Under the pieces are notes generated by a model. That model made no database searches and was not told the DNA's origin. It was given only the letters and a program-made list of their open reading frames with translations. Both the position numbers and the translations under genes were made by a program. This document shows, one piece after another, positions 52,580-60,098 of a DNA stretch of 64,000 nucleotides. This DNA is from Gammaproteobacteria bacterium (GTDB taxonomy: Bacteria; Pseudomonadota; Gammaproteobacteria; Steroidobacterales; Steroidobacteraceae), in the NCBI GenBank assembly GCA_017577615.1, contig PKRE01000003.1, forward strand, positions 248,001-312,000. Direction: 5' to 3'. Positions within the stretch are counted from its first letter, which is position 1; each line of letters begins with the position of its first letter.

Positions 52580-52836
52580 TGGACACCCACCAAGTCCCCT
52601 TCTCACTCCAAGTGAGAACCCGTGTTTCCACTTTTCGTCGGAGCCGCTGCATCGCGTGATGCACCTGTAGGCAACCTCGCATTCATGGATGTCCATACTC
52701 GCAATACTCGGTAACCTCGCTCTGATGGGTGTCCATGACGCCCATCAGAGTACGTGTATCCGACACAGCTATGTCCGTCACTTTATGGGCGTCCAATCTT
52801 ATGCTCGTTCAACCCGGCGCTTTGATGGGTGTTCAA
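52580..52836. repeat. TGGACACCCA island 2
   Basis: Exact forward copy TGGACACCCA at 52580-52589 and exact reverse copy TGGGTGTCCA at 52726-52735. Near copies are ATGGATGTCCA at 52685-52695, ATGGGCGTCCAA at 52785-52796 and GATGGGTGTTCAAG at 52823-52836. Forward copies lie left, reverse copies right. Located between the transposase start and the end of the epoxide-hydrolase-like gene (52861). Confidence 0.7.
52720..52750. repeat. Hairpin CTCTGATGGGTG / CGCCCATCAGAG
   Basis: CTCTGATGGGTG (52720-52731) and CGCCCATCAGAG (52739-52750) form a 12-base stem with one G-T wobble and a 7-base loop. It contains the reverse decamer of island 2. REP-type elements have hairpins of this size. Without a T-tract it is unlikely to be an intrinsic terminator. 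Confidence 0.7.
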
Positions 52837-52860
52837 GTCTGTGCTCCGATCCTGTCCCTC

Positions 52861-53748
52861 CTACGCTGTGATCCTGCTGAGAAACGCGAGCACACGTTCG
52901 GCAATCTCCGGCAGTTTCTCCTCCAACGCGAAGTGACCGGTATTAAATATGTGCAGCTCGGCGTCGGGCACGTCACGCAAGTACGCGCGCGCCCCCTCGA
53001 CGGTGAAGAAGGGATCGTTCGCACCCCACACAATCAGCGTCCGTGGCCGCGCCTCGCGCAGCCACGCTTGCCATTTCGGGTAGCTCTGCACGTTCGTGTG
53101 GTAATCGAACGCGAGGTCGACTTGTATCTCCTTCCGGCCGGGCAGGTCCAAGAAGTACTGGTCTAATGTCCAGCCATCAGGCGGCACGAGCTCAGGCTCC
53201 TCCGTCCCGCCGACGTATTGCTCCCGCGTGAATGCCAGAGTCATGATCGACCGCACCTGTTCTTCAGCGCCGGGTTGCTCGCGACGAAGAGCGATGAAGT
53301 CACGTGCTGCGGGAGTGAGACCCTCCTCGTATGCGTTTGCGTTCTGTACGATCAACCCAGCGATCCGCTGCGGTTGCCGACTGGCGATCCGGAAGCCCAC
53401 CGGCCCGCCAAAGTCAAAAGCGTAAAGAACGAATCGATGAAGGCCAATCACGTCGCAGAAGCGCTCCATCACGTCTGCAAGCCGTTCGAAGGAATAGACA
53501 AACGTGCCACCCTGCGTGGCTGACGTCGGCGCGTCGCTGTGACCGAAACCTGGATAGTCGGGCGCCACAACTCGGTACTGTGCACCAACCACATCGATAA
53601 GACGTCGATACTGGTGTGAAGCAGACGGAAAACCATGCAACAACAGCAACGGTATTCCATCTTTCGGCCCCGCCTCCCTGTAGAAGATGCGCACGCCGTT
53701 CACGTCAGCAAAGCGGTGCACGACTCTCGGGATACGAATAGTCCTCAT
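52861..53748 (-). CDS. Epoxide hydrolase-like alpha/beta hydrolase
   Basis: 295 residues from ATG 53748 (GAGGAG 7 bases upstream); 53811 is an unlikely earlier start. HGFPSASHQYRRLID is the HGxP oxyanion motif; VVAPDYPGFGHSD follows. The nucleophile elbow is LYAFDFGGPVGF, where Asp replaces Ser as in epoxide hydrolases and haloalkane/haloacetate dehalogenases. The acid is probably the Asp of VVWGANDPFF, and the base is the His of FNTGHFALEE. Soluble. It follows the NmrA-type gene by about 10 bases, so the two form an operon divergent from lysR. Confidence 0.9.
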   Translation of the reverse strand: MRTIRIPRVVHRFADVNGVRIFYREAGPKDGIPLLLLHGFPSASHQYRRLIDVVGAQYRVVAPDYPGFGHSDAPTSATQGGTFVYSFERLADVMERFCDVIGLHRFVLYAFDFGGPVGFRIASRQPQRIAGLIVQNANAYEEGLTPAARDFIALRREQPGAEEQVRSIMTLAFTREQYVGGTEEPELVPPDGWTLDQYFLDLPGRKEIQVDLAFDYHTNVQSYPKWQAWLREARPRTLIVWGANDPFFTVEGARAYLRDVPDAELHIFNTGHFALEEKLPEIAERVLAFLSRITA

Positions 53749-53758
53749 GGGGCTCTCC

Positions 53759-54394
53759 TCAGTAGCCAACAGTGAAACGCCGACGCTCGTGCCTCGGCGC
53801 TTCGAGTTCATCGATCATCGCGACGGCATAGTCGGCAAGTGAAATGTGGCTCTGCCCCCTTTCATCGACCACGAGTCGATCGCTACCGATCCGGTATATC
53901 CCCGTTCGCGGACCAACTTCCAGCTGAGCCGGAGGGCTGAGCATGGTCCAGTTGAGCGACCGCTCTTCTCTCAGCATGTGCAGCGCCCGCCGTGCGCCCT
54001 CCGCAGTTGCGCGGTACATCTCAGGAAAGTCGGGTGTATCCAGGAGCTGCACACCCGGCCGAACCTCAAGGCTACCCGCACCTCCCACGACTAGAAGCCT
54101 AGGCACTAAGGCGAGCTTTGCGGCTTCGATAATGGAACGCATGCCCCGCACGTAATAATCGAGCACATCCGGTTGCGCATGACCGCTGAAAGCGCTGATG
54201 ACCGCGCCGTGTTCACGTAGCGCCTCCATCAACGCAGTCATCTGTAGTACGTCAACGCGCCGGATTTCCACATCCAAGCCAGCAAGCTTCTCAGGACTGC
54301 GGACGATGGCCGTGACGTCGTGACCTCGCGCGAGAGCCTCCTCCAGAATCGGTCGACCCACGCGACCACTGGCACCTATCAATGCAATTCTCAT
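53759..54394 (-). CDS. NAD(P)-binding NmrA-like reductase
   Basis: 211 residues from ATG 54394 (MRIALIGASGRVGRPILEEAL), with GGGA about 7 bases upstream; upstream starts at 54406 and 54448 are possible. Rossmann motif GASGRVG at residues 7-13, then HDVTAIVRSPEKL, as in NmrA/YtfG-type atypical short-chain dehydrogenases. No YxxxK catalytic pair is seen, so it may be a redox sensor or a reductase of quinone type. It is the first gene of the two-gene unit with the epoxide hydrolase-like enzyme and is divergent from a LysR regulator, a common arrangement. Confidence 0.9.
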   Translation of the reverse strand: MRIALIGASGRVGRPILEEALARGHDVTAIVRSPEKLAGLDVEIRRVDVLQMTALMEALREHGAVISAFSGHAQPDVLDYYVRGMRSIIEAAKLALVPRLLVVGGAGSLEVRPGVQLLDTPDFPEMYRATAEGARRALHMLREERSLNWTMLSPPAQLEVGPRTGIYRIGSDRLVVDERGQSHISLADYAVAMIDELEAPRHERRRFTVGY

Positions 54395-54422
54395 GTTCTG
54401 TCCCATGGAAAACGGATTGCTT

Positions 54423-54438
54423 TCAGCCTGTATGCTGA
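54423..54438. promoter_or_regulatory. Candidate LysR box in the divergent gap
   Basis: TCAGC-CTGTAT-GCTGA is a perfect 5-base inverted repeat with a T-N11-A-like layout, centred in the 113-base gap between the NmrA-like gene (start 54394) and lysR (start 54508). Position and symmetry fit autoregulation by the LysR protein; not tested. Confidence 0.35.
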
Positions 54439-54507
54439 CTCCCGGCATCGGTTCGAAAAATACGCATCAGTTGAACACACTGTTGTCGTTCGTGAGACAA
54501 TCAAACC

Positions 54508-55416
54508 ATGAGCTTTGCACGTCCCTTCGACTTGAACTCCTTGCGCTCTTTTGTCGCTGTCGCCGAGATCGGTGGCTTTACTGCCGCTGCTGAACAGATT
54601 GGTACGACGAAGGCACGGATCAGCCGCGATATCGCCCGGCTTGAGAAGCAGTTGCGCGTCGACTTGTTCACGCGTACGACACGGCAGGTGGCGCTGACTG
54701 AAGCAGGCCGAACGCTATACGCAGAGTGCGCGTCCCTCCTGCGCAAAGTCGAGTTACTTGCAGCTCAACTCCCGCAACCGCGAACGACTTTTGCTGGCTC
54801 GCTACGCATCACTTCAACAGTGGATCTCGCAACGCAGTCGCTCGCCCAGGCCGTCGCGCGCTTTTCTACTGAGCATCCAGAGCTTCGAATCGAGCTCAGT
54901 ACTAGCGATCGGATCGTCAACCTTGTAGAGGAAGGTGTCGATTTGGCGATCCGACTCGGATGGTTACGCGATTCCTCACTGCGCGCCGTCAAGCTTGGGG
55001 TATTTCAACAGCATGTTGTCGCCGCACCGTCCTATTTGGCTCGGGCAGGCACGCCAAGAAGACCGGAAGACTTGGAGGGTCACGATTGGATTGCATTGAC
55101 GAGGCTGCCGTCTCCGCTGACGTGGCGATTCATCGGTCCGGGTGGCGAAAGACGCACAGTTCGCGTGCGCGCCAGACTTCGCGTCGACACCGGTTCGGCA
55201 CTCCGTGTCCTACTTGAGAGCGGTGCGGGAATTGCTGCTCTCGACAGCCTGAGCACGGCGGAACCACTGAGGACAGGCCGACTGCAACGCGTACTTACAC
55301 GTTGGTCCCTCCCTGAAGGGGGGATATACGCTGTCTACCCACCCGGCCGGCACATCGCACCCGCTGCTCGAGCCTTCGCCGACTACTATCGACGCGTGCT
55401 GAACCCTGCGGGCTAA
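54508..55416 (+). CDS. LysR-family transcriptional regulator
   Basis: 302 residues, the usual length. The N-terminal winged helix reads LNSLRSFVAVAEIGGFTAAAEQIGTTKARISRDIARLEKQLRVDLFTRTTRQVALTEAG. The substrate-binding domain begins at about residue 90 (GSLRITSTVDLATQSLAQAVARF) and includes LLESGAGIAALDS. It probably controls the divergent reductase/hydrolase pair. The ligand is unknown. Repeat island 3 starts 15 bases after its stop codon. Confidence 0.95.
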   Translation: MSFARPFDLNSLRSFVAVAEIGGFTAAAEQIGTTKARISRDIARLEKQLRVDLFTRTTRQVALTEAGRTLYAECASLLRKVELLAAQLPQPRTTFAGSLRITSTVDLATQSLAQAVARFSTEHPELRIELSTSDRIVNLVEEGVDLAIRLGWLRDSSLRAVKLGVFQQHVVAAPSYLARAGTPRRPEDLEGHDWIALTRLPSPLTWRFIGPGGERRTVRVRARLRVDTGSALRVLLESGAGIAALDSLSTAEPLRTGRLQRVLTRWSLPEGGIYAVYPPGRHIAPAARAFADYYRRVLNPAG

Positions 55417-55430
55417 CGGAACTAGGCGAA

Positions 55431-55863
55431 TTGGACACCCAATCCTGAAGGGCTTGCGGATTCCGTTGTCGAGGCGCTCTTAGACAAGCGTGGCGCCCGC
55501 CCACTTGGTCTGCACAAAGCAGCGCTTGGACGCCCATTAGTCAGCCATAACATTTGGACACCCACCGATCAGGACGGCACTTAGACGTCGACCGACGGTG
55601 ATTGCATGGATGGTAATTGGACACCCACGTGGATGGTACTTGGACACCCACGAAGATGAGGATCCATTCACCAGCTTGGGTCGACTCCAGCGGACCCGCC
55701 CGACTCTGAGTCAGCTGCGACACCCACCGTCCAAACCGACAAATCGATGGGTGTCCAATCCGTACTCCTATTCGAACTCTTCTCCTCCAATCCGGACTTA
55801 TGGGTGTCCAACATGGACAAGTCGATGGATGTCCGATTCGAACTTGGATGTCCGATTCGAACT
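55431..55863. repeat. TGGACACCCA island 3
   Basis: Exact forward copies TGGACACCCA at 55432, 55555, 55618 and 55641; exact reverse copies TGGGTGTCCA at 55748 and 55801. Near copies include TGGACGCCCAT at about 55528 and GCGACACCCACC at about 55717. At the right, a 19-base unit (TGGATGTCCGATTCGAACT) is repeated in tandem at 55826-55844 and 55845-55863. Forward copies again precede reverse copies. The gap of about 675 bases between lysR and the asparagine synthetase homologue has no supported gene. Confidence 0.8.
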
Positions 55864-56091
55864 CTTTGCGCGCCGCCGCGGCGATTCCTCACGGTACCGC
55901 TTCGTGCAGTGCCTCGACATCAGCACGAAGTGCAGCTTACGTTCGGCTGTGAGAGTGCGTTATAGCGGCGCACAGGGGTAGTGACGACCAGGCTCTGGAA
56001 CCACGGGACTCACTGGGGGTCTAGTGGGAAGCCGTCGCAATGACGACAGGCTGTTATCCAACGATCATGGGGCTTATTGCACACATCGACG

Positions 56092-57561
56092 ATGGGCGGT
56101 GTCGCAGGATTTCTTGGATTGCCGTGCCAGGAACGACGCGTTACGGTGTTGCGTCGGATGTTGGCTTCGTTGACACACCGAGGCCCGCACGGACAGGGAT
56201 GCTTTTTTGATGAAAGCGTCGGTCTAGGTCTTGGATATCGACAGCTTGCTGTCGAGCATTCGAGTTGTGGCAAGCAACCACTCGTTTCTTCGAGTGGCCG
56301 CTATGCCATCGTGTTCGACGGCGAGATCTACAACACACGAGCCATTCGGCAGAGACTCTGCGAGACGCGCCACACCTTCTGCGAGGGTTCCACGACGACA
56401 CACGTTGTGCTGAGTGCCATTGAGGAATGGGGCATCGCTGCAAGCGTTGAGGAGTTTATTGGGAGGTTTGCGCTTGCCGTGTGGGATCGGCGGTCGAAAG
56501 AGCTCGTCTTAGTACGAGATCGAATTGGCAAGAAACCGCTCTATTACGGCTTCTTAGGGAAAGGGTTTGCTTTCGCCTCACGGCTTTCTGCTCTTGTGCA
56601 ATATCCCGACTGGGAGCCGACCATAGATCGGCGAGCTCTCACAGCGTACATGCGGCACAGCTACGTGCCGGCTCCGCTCTCCATCTACCAGCAGGTACGA
56701 AAGCTGCCGCCGGCGCACATATTACGTGTGGGGTTGCGCTCCGGGCGGCCGGTGGAGCTCGAGCTCGTACGCTACTGGGACGCAGCACGGATACAACGAC
56801 GAGCACGGGAGAATCCGTTTGCCGGATCGTGGAACGAGGCGGTCGAGGCGCTCGAGACTCTTCTTACCGACGCGACTAAGCTGAGAATGGCTGATGGCGC
56901 TCCTCTCGGTGCGTTTCTGTCGGGCGGCGTGGATTCCGCCTTGGTAACGGCACTGATGTGCACGCATGCCTCGTCGCCGGTACGGACGTTCACGATCGGC
57001 TTTGAAGAATCGAGCTATGACGAGGCAGCTCACGCGAAGGCGATAGCTAAACACCTCGGAACCGTTCATACAGAGTTCTACGCGCGCCCGCGCGATGCGC
57101 TCGCGGGTCATTCCGGACTCCCCAGGATCTACGATGAGCCGTTCGCGGATTCGTCTCAGATCCCGACGTATCTGGCATCGGCTCTCGCACACCAACATGT
57201 CGCCGCAGTGTTCACGGGCGACGGCGGAGATGAGGGATTCTGCGGGTACAACCGCTACTTGTGGTGGCGAAGAGTTTCCACTGACAAAGCACGACTACCG
57301 TCGTTCCTTGTAGGGCTATTCTTGAGAGCCATCCAACGGATGTCCGCCCAGTCGCTCGATCGACTGGCGCAAGCTATCTATCCCATCTTGCCGCCCCGCA
57401 TGCGATTCACTGCACCGGGCGATCGGCTTCATCGACTGGCTCGCTTACTTGCAATACACCGACCGCAGGACTTGTATCGTCACTTGGTCTCGTATTGGGT
57501 AGATCCCGAGCAAGTAGTGATCGACGGCGCGGAGCCGCGTGACCTCTCGACGAGGAAATGA
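56092..57561 (+). CDS. Asparagine synthetase homologue, N-terminal part, glutaminase Cys lost
   Basis: 489 residues from ATG 56092, which aligns with the family start; TTG 56077 is an alternative with GGGG upstream. The class II amidotransferase domain is recognisable (LTHRGPHGQGCFF, LGYRQLAV, FDGEIYN, RDRIGKKPLYYGF), but the start reads MGGVAGFL where active enzymes have MCGIAGF, so the Cys2 nucleophile is Gly. The oxyanion NGE is DGE. The ATP-pyrophosphatase domain looks intact: GAFLSGGVDSALVTAL and FTGDGGDEGFCGYNRYLWWR. Glutamine-dependent amidation is therefore unlikely. The frame ends at TGA 57559-57561, inside the synthetase domain, and continues in the next ORF. Confidence 0.85.
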   Translation: MGGVAGFLGLPCQERRVTVLRRMLASLTHRGPHGQGCFFDESVGLGLGYRQLAVEHSSCGKQPLVSSSGRYAIVFDGEIYNTRAIRQRLCETRHTFCEGSTTTHVVLSAIEEWGIAASVEEFIGRFALAVWDRRSKELVLVRDRIGKKPLYYGFLGKGFAFASRLSALVQYPDWEPTIDRRALTAYMRHSYVPAPLSIYQQVRKLPPAHILRVGLRSGRPVELELVRYWDAARIQRRARENPFAGSWNEAVEALETLLTDATKLRMADGAPLGAFLSGGVDSALVTALMCTHASSPVRTFTIGFEESSYDEAAHAKAIAKHLGTVHTEFYARPRDALAGHSGLPRIYDEPFADSSQIPTYLASALAHQHVAAVFTGDGGDEGFCGYNRYLWWRRVSTDKARLPSFLVGLFLRAIQRMSAQSLDRLAQAIYPILPPRMRFTAPGDRLHRLARLLAIHRPQDLYRHLVSYWVDPEQVVIDGAEPRDLSTRK

Positions 57562-58100
57562 CTGCTTCCGACTCAAAGGAGTTCATCGCTCGGATGATGC
57601 TCCTCGATACGTTGATCGGTCTGCCGGACGATGTGCTAGTCAAGGTTGACCGAGCGACAATGGCGGTCGGCATCGAAGCGCGCTTGCCGTTGCTCGATCA
57701 TCGCATCTTCGAGTTGGCCTGGTCCTTGCCTCTCGGATTCAAGCTCAAAGATGGGCAGGGGAAAATCATACTGAAGAGCATTCTGCTCAAGAGGGCCCCA
57801 CAGCAGCTTCTAGATCGGACAAAGACCGGTTTTAGTATCCCTCTTGATTCGTGGCTTCGCGACCCATTGCGTGACTGGGCCGAATCGCTGCTCTCACCGG
57901 ATCGTCTCAAGAATGACGGGTACTTCGTCGTCGAATCCGTGAGAAACCTCTGGGCCGAGCATCTATCTGGTCATAGGCAGTGGCAGCACCACGTATGGAC
58001 TGTACTGATGTTCCAGTGCTGGCTCGATGCTCAAAAGACACGGCGTTCACGAACGATGTCGAGTGACAACGTAACGGCGGATACAGCGGATTCATCATAG
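57558..58100 (+). CDS. Asparagine synthetase homologue, C-terminal part
   Basis: 180 residues that complete the synthetase domain: FIARMMLLDTLIGLPDDVLVKVDRATMAVGIEARLPLLDHRIFELAWSLP, then KIILKSILLKRAPQQLLDRTKTGFSIPLDSWLRDPLR and the usual HHVWTVLMFQCWLD end. Its ATG overlaps the previous stop as ATGA, with GAGG about 3 bases before the ATG, so re-initiation could make two polypeptides. Alternatively one base change has split a single gene of about 670 codons. No glycosyltransferase or peptide-synthesis neighbours are present. Confidence 0.8.
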   Translation: MTASDSKEFIARMMLLDTLIGLPDDVLVKVDRATMAVGIEARLPLLDHRIFELAWSLPLGFKLKDGQGKIILKSILLKRAPQQLLDRTKTGFSIPLDSWLRDPLRDWAESLLSPDRLKNDGYFVVESVRNLWAEHLSGHRQWQHHVWTVLMFQCWLDAQKTRRSRTMSSDNVTADTADSS

Positions 58101-58202
58101 AGCAACATTGCCATCGAACGCCGGTGAGGTGAAATCGGAAATATTCCCGACTTATGGATTCACCCGCGGCATACGAGCGCGATCGGTGAACGCCTACCCA
58201 GC

Positions 58203-58608
58203 TTGGACACAGATCGCCGAAATGTGGACACCCATCTTGGACACCCATCAAGCCGGTACTATCCCGGACGAAAGCACCTGCCCGTCCCGCTCCGCACCTT
58301 CATCGACTTCGTCAAGTCGATGAAAACGAAGTGAGCGGACAGTCCCTCTGGCCTGCTGACCAGCGACGGTCGAAGCACCCATTGCTACGGATTGGCATGC
58401 TACGGATTGGACACCCATCTACGAAATTGCGAGTTTGGACACCCATCAACCCGTGTTTCTCGTGTCCAAGCGCTGATGGTTCGATGCGTGGCCAGATAAA
58501 GGTATCCGTAATCCGTAGTGCTGTGGGTGTCCAAACATAATGAATCGATGGGTGTCCCAGACTTTGAACACTGTGAGTGTCCAAACGCAATGAATCGATG
58601 GGTGTCCA
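58203..58608. repeat. TGGACACCCA island 4
   Basis: Exact forward copies TGGACACCCA at 58225, 58238, 58408 and 58436; exact reverse copies TGGGTGTCCA at 58524 and 58599, with near copies TGGGTGTCCC at 58549 and TGAGTGTCCA at 58574. GCTACGGATTGG is duplicated (58384 and 58399) and its complement (AATCCGTAGTGC) lies just before the reverse copies at about 58510-58521. The whole island could thus fold as a long interrupted hairpin. It fills the gap between the synthetase homologue and the ArsR operon. Confidence 0.8.
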
Positions 58609-58620
58609 TATTTGGGGACC
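58521..58620. repeat. 50-bp tandem repeat within island 4
   Basis: Unit 1 at 58521-58570 and unit 2 at 58571-58620 share a period of exactly 50. They keep CTGTG-GTGTCCAAAC and AATGAATCGATGGGTGTCC almost unchanged, while their right ends differ. Each unit holds two reverse decamers 25 bases apart, so the finer period is about 25. Confidence 0.8.
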
Positions 58621-58662
58621 CGAAAGCACGATCGCGCTGACCATCCCGTCTTCACCTTTTGA

Positions 58663-58705
58663 TTGACTATTTCACCAATCGGTTTATAGTTAACCACATG
58701 GTTAA
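58663..58705 (+). promoter_or_regulatory. Promoter and operator of the arsR-SRPBCC operon
   Basis: TTGACT (58663-58668) and TATAGT (58685-58690) with a 16-base spacer form a good sigma70 promoter. The palindrome TTAACCA-CA-TGGTTAA (58690-58705) overlaps the end of the -10 box and the start codon. Expected transcription start is about 58697-58698, i.e. at the ATG itself, so the mRNA may be leaderless; no ribosome binding site is seen. The palindrome is the natural site for the ArsR-type repressor encoded here. Confidence 0.7.
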
Positions 58706-59045
58706 TGAACGCTTGGCAACGCTGGATCGGGTTTTTCGCGCCCTGGCGGATCCGACGCGACGGCGCATGCTACGGAGCTTGGCTTCGAAAGAGCGCACGG
58801 TTGGCGAATTGGCGGAACCCTTCCGCATGTCGCTCGCTGCAGTGTCGAAGCACATCAAGGTGCTCGAGGAGGCCGGACTCGTGCGACGTACTGTGCAAGG
58901 TCGGACTCACTACTGCCGCCTGAATCCACGGCCATTGAGCACTGCGCATGAGTGGCTGAGTTTCTACGAACGCTTCTGGAACGAGCGTCTCGACGCTTTG
59001 GAAGCGTTGTTGCGGCATCCTCAACGAGACCGGGAGACTGAATGA
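58698..59045 (+). CDS. ArsR-family winged-helix repressor
   Basis: 115 residues from ATG 58698. Winged helix: RVFRALADPTRRRMLRSLASKERTVGELAEPFRMSLAAVSKHIKVLEEAGLVRRTVQGRTHYCRLNP. No Cys metal-binding motif (CxC) is present, so it belongs to the non-metal ArsR branch usually paired with SRPBCC/AHSA1 proteins, as here. Its C-terminus (WLSFYERFWNERLDALEALL) is the typical dimer helix of that branch. Stop and next start overlap as ATGA. Probably autoregulated through the palindrome at its own start codon. Confidence 0.93.
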   Translation: MVNERLATLDRVFRALADPTRRRMLRSLASKERTVGELAEPFRMSLAAVSKHIKVLEEAGLVRRTVQGRTHYCRLNPRPLSTAHEWLSFYERFWNERLDALEALLRHPQRDRETE

Positions 59046-59986
59046 TGAGCGAGCTCGGCAAAGTTATTGCACCCGGAACCCTGCGTATCGAGCGGCGGCT
59101 ACCCGGTCGGATCGAGCGGATCTGGAGCTATCTCACCGACTCTCGGTTGCGTGGAAAGTGGCTCGCACCGGGCGACATGGACTTGCGTGTCGGCGGGCGC
59201 GTAGAGCTCCGATTCTGCCATGCTGACCTATCACCGCACGTCGAGCCCACACCCGAGCGCTACAAAGATCTCGAGAACGGCCATACGATGCAAGGCCGCA
59301 TCACGCAGCTCGATCCGCCTCGATTGCTCAGCTTCACATGGGGCGAACCATCCGATACCTCTGAGGTCACTTTCGAGCTGATGCAACAAGAAGCGGAGGT
59401 CCTACTCATCGTGACACACCGTCGCCTGACTGATCGCGGCGAGATGTGCAGTGTAGGAAGCGGTTGGCACACGCATCTCGACATTCTTTCGGACAAGCTT
59501 CACGAGCGCACGCCGCGTCCGTTCTGGTCCTCGCACTCGAAACTCGAAGCTGAGTACAAGCGTGCATTGCCCGATCAGCTCGCGATCGTCCGTGTCAGTC
59601 GCGATTTCCCGGTGCCCGCTGAACGCGTTTTCGATGCATGGATCGAGCCGCGTGTTGTTTCCACATGGCTGTTCAAGACGGCCGAGATCGTTAGAGCGGA
59701 CATCGACGCGCGAACTGGCGGAAGCTTTTCGATCGTGGACAGACGCAACGGTGAGGATGTGGAGCATTGCGGCCGCTATCTCGAAGTCGAGCGGCCGCGG
59801 CGGCTCGTGTTCACAGTGCAGGTGCCCAAGTACTCACCACAGATCGACTGCGTCGCCGTCGATATCGTGCCGACCAGCAGCGGGTGCAATCTCGTCATTA
59901 CACACGAGCTTTCGCCAGAATGGGCCGAGCAGACCCGCGAAGGCTGGGAGATGTTGCTCGAGGCATTGTCCAAGCGTCTTACCTAG
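59042..59986 (+). CDS. Tandem SRPBCC (AHSA1) domain protein
   Basis: 314 residues made of two Bet v1-like SRPBCC domains. Domain 1 covers about 1-165 (LRIERRLPGRIERIWSYLTDSRLRGKWLAPGDMDLRVGGRVELRF ... GWHTHLDILSDKL); domain 2 about 175-314 (VRVSRDFPVPAERVFDAWIEPRVVSTWLFKTAE ... GWEMLLEAL). Most ArsR partners have one such domain of about 150 residues; here two dissimilar copies are fused. The fold binds hydrophobic ligands. Co-translated with arsR (ATGA overlap; a second ATG at 59045). Ligand and role unknown. Confidence 0.92.
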   Translation: MMSELGKVIAPGTLRIERRLPGRIERIWSYLTDSRLRGKWLAPGDMDLRVGGRVELRFCHADLSPHVEPTPERYKDLENGHTMQGRITQLDPPRLLSFTWGEPSDTSEVTFELMQQEAEVLLIVTHRRLTDRGEMCSVGSGWHTHLDILSDKLHERTPRPFWSSHSKLEAEYKRALPDQLAIVRVSRDFPVPAERVFDAWIEPRVVSTWLFKTAEIVRADIDARTGGSFSIVDRRNGEDVEHCGRYLEVERPRRLVFTVQVPKYSPQIDCVAVDIVPTSSGCNLVITHELSPEWAEQTREGWEMLLEALSKRLT

Positions 59987-60098
59987 GGGCGCTGACAGCG
60001 GCAGTCTTTAAGACAGTTTGGCGCCTCACCAACTGCGAAGGCACTAGGTTCTGGATCTACAACCCCCCCAACGTCGCAAGGGATACCTCCTCAAGCTT

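Noticed and set aside
55598..55981. ORFs across islands 3-5 giving repetitive MGVQ / WVSN / GHPS peptides
   Set aside because: All three frames of TGGGTGTCCA yield such text; both strands are open, so coding is not supported.
56077..58100. Lasso-peptide or beta-lactam cluster built around the AsnB homologue
   Set aside because: No precursor peptide, protease or oxygenase neighbours were recognised; only the Cys2 loss points that way.
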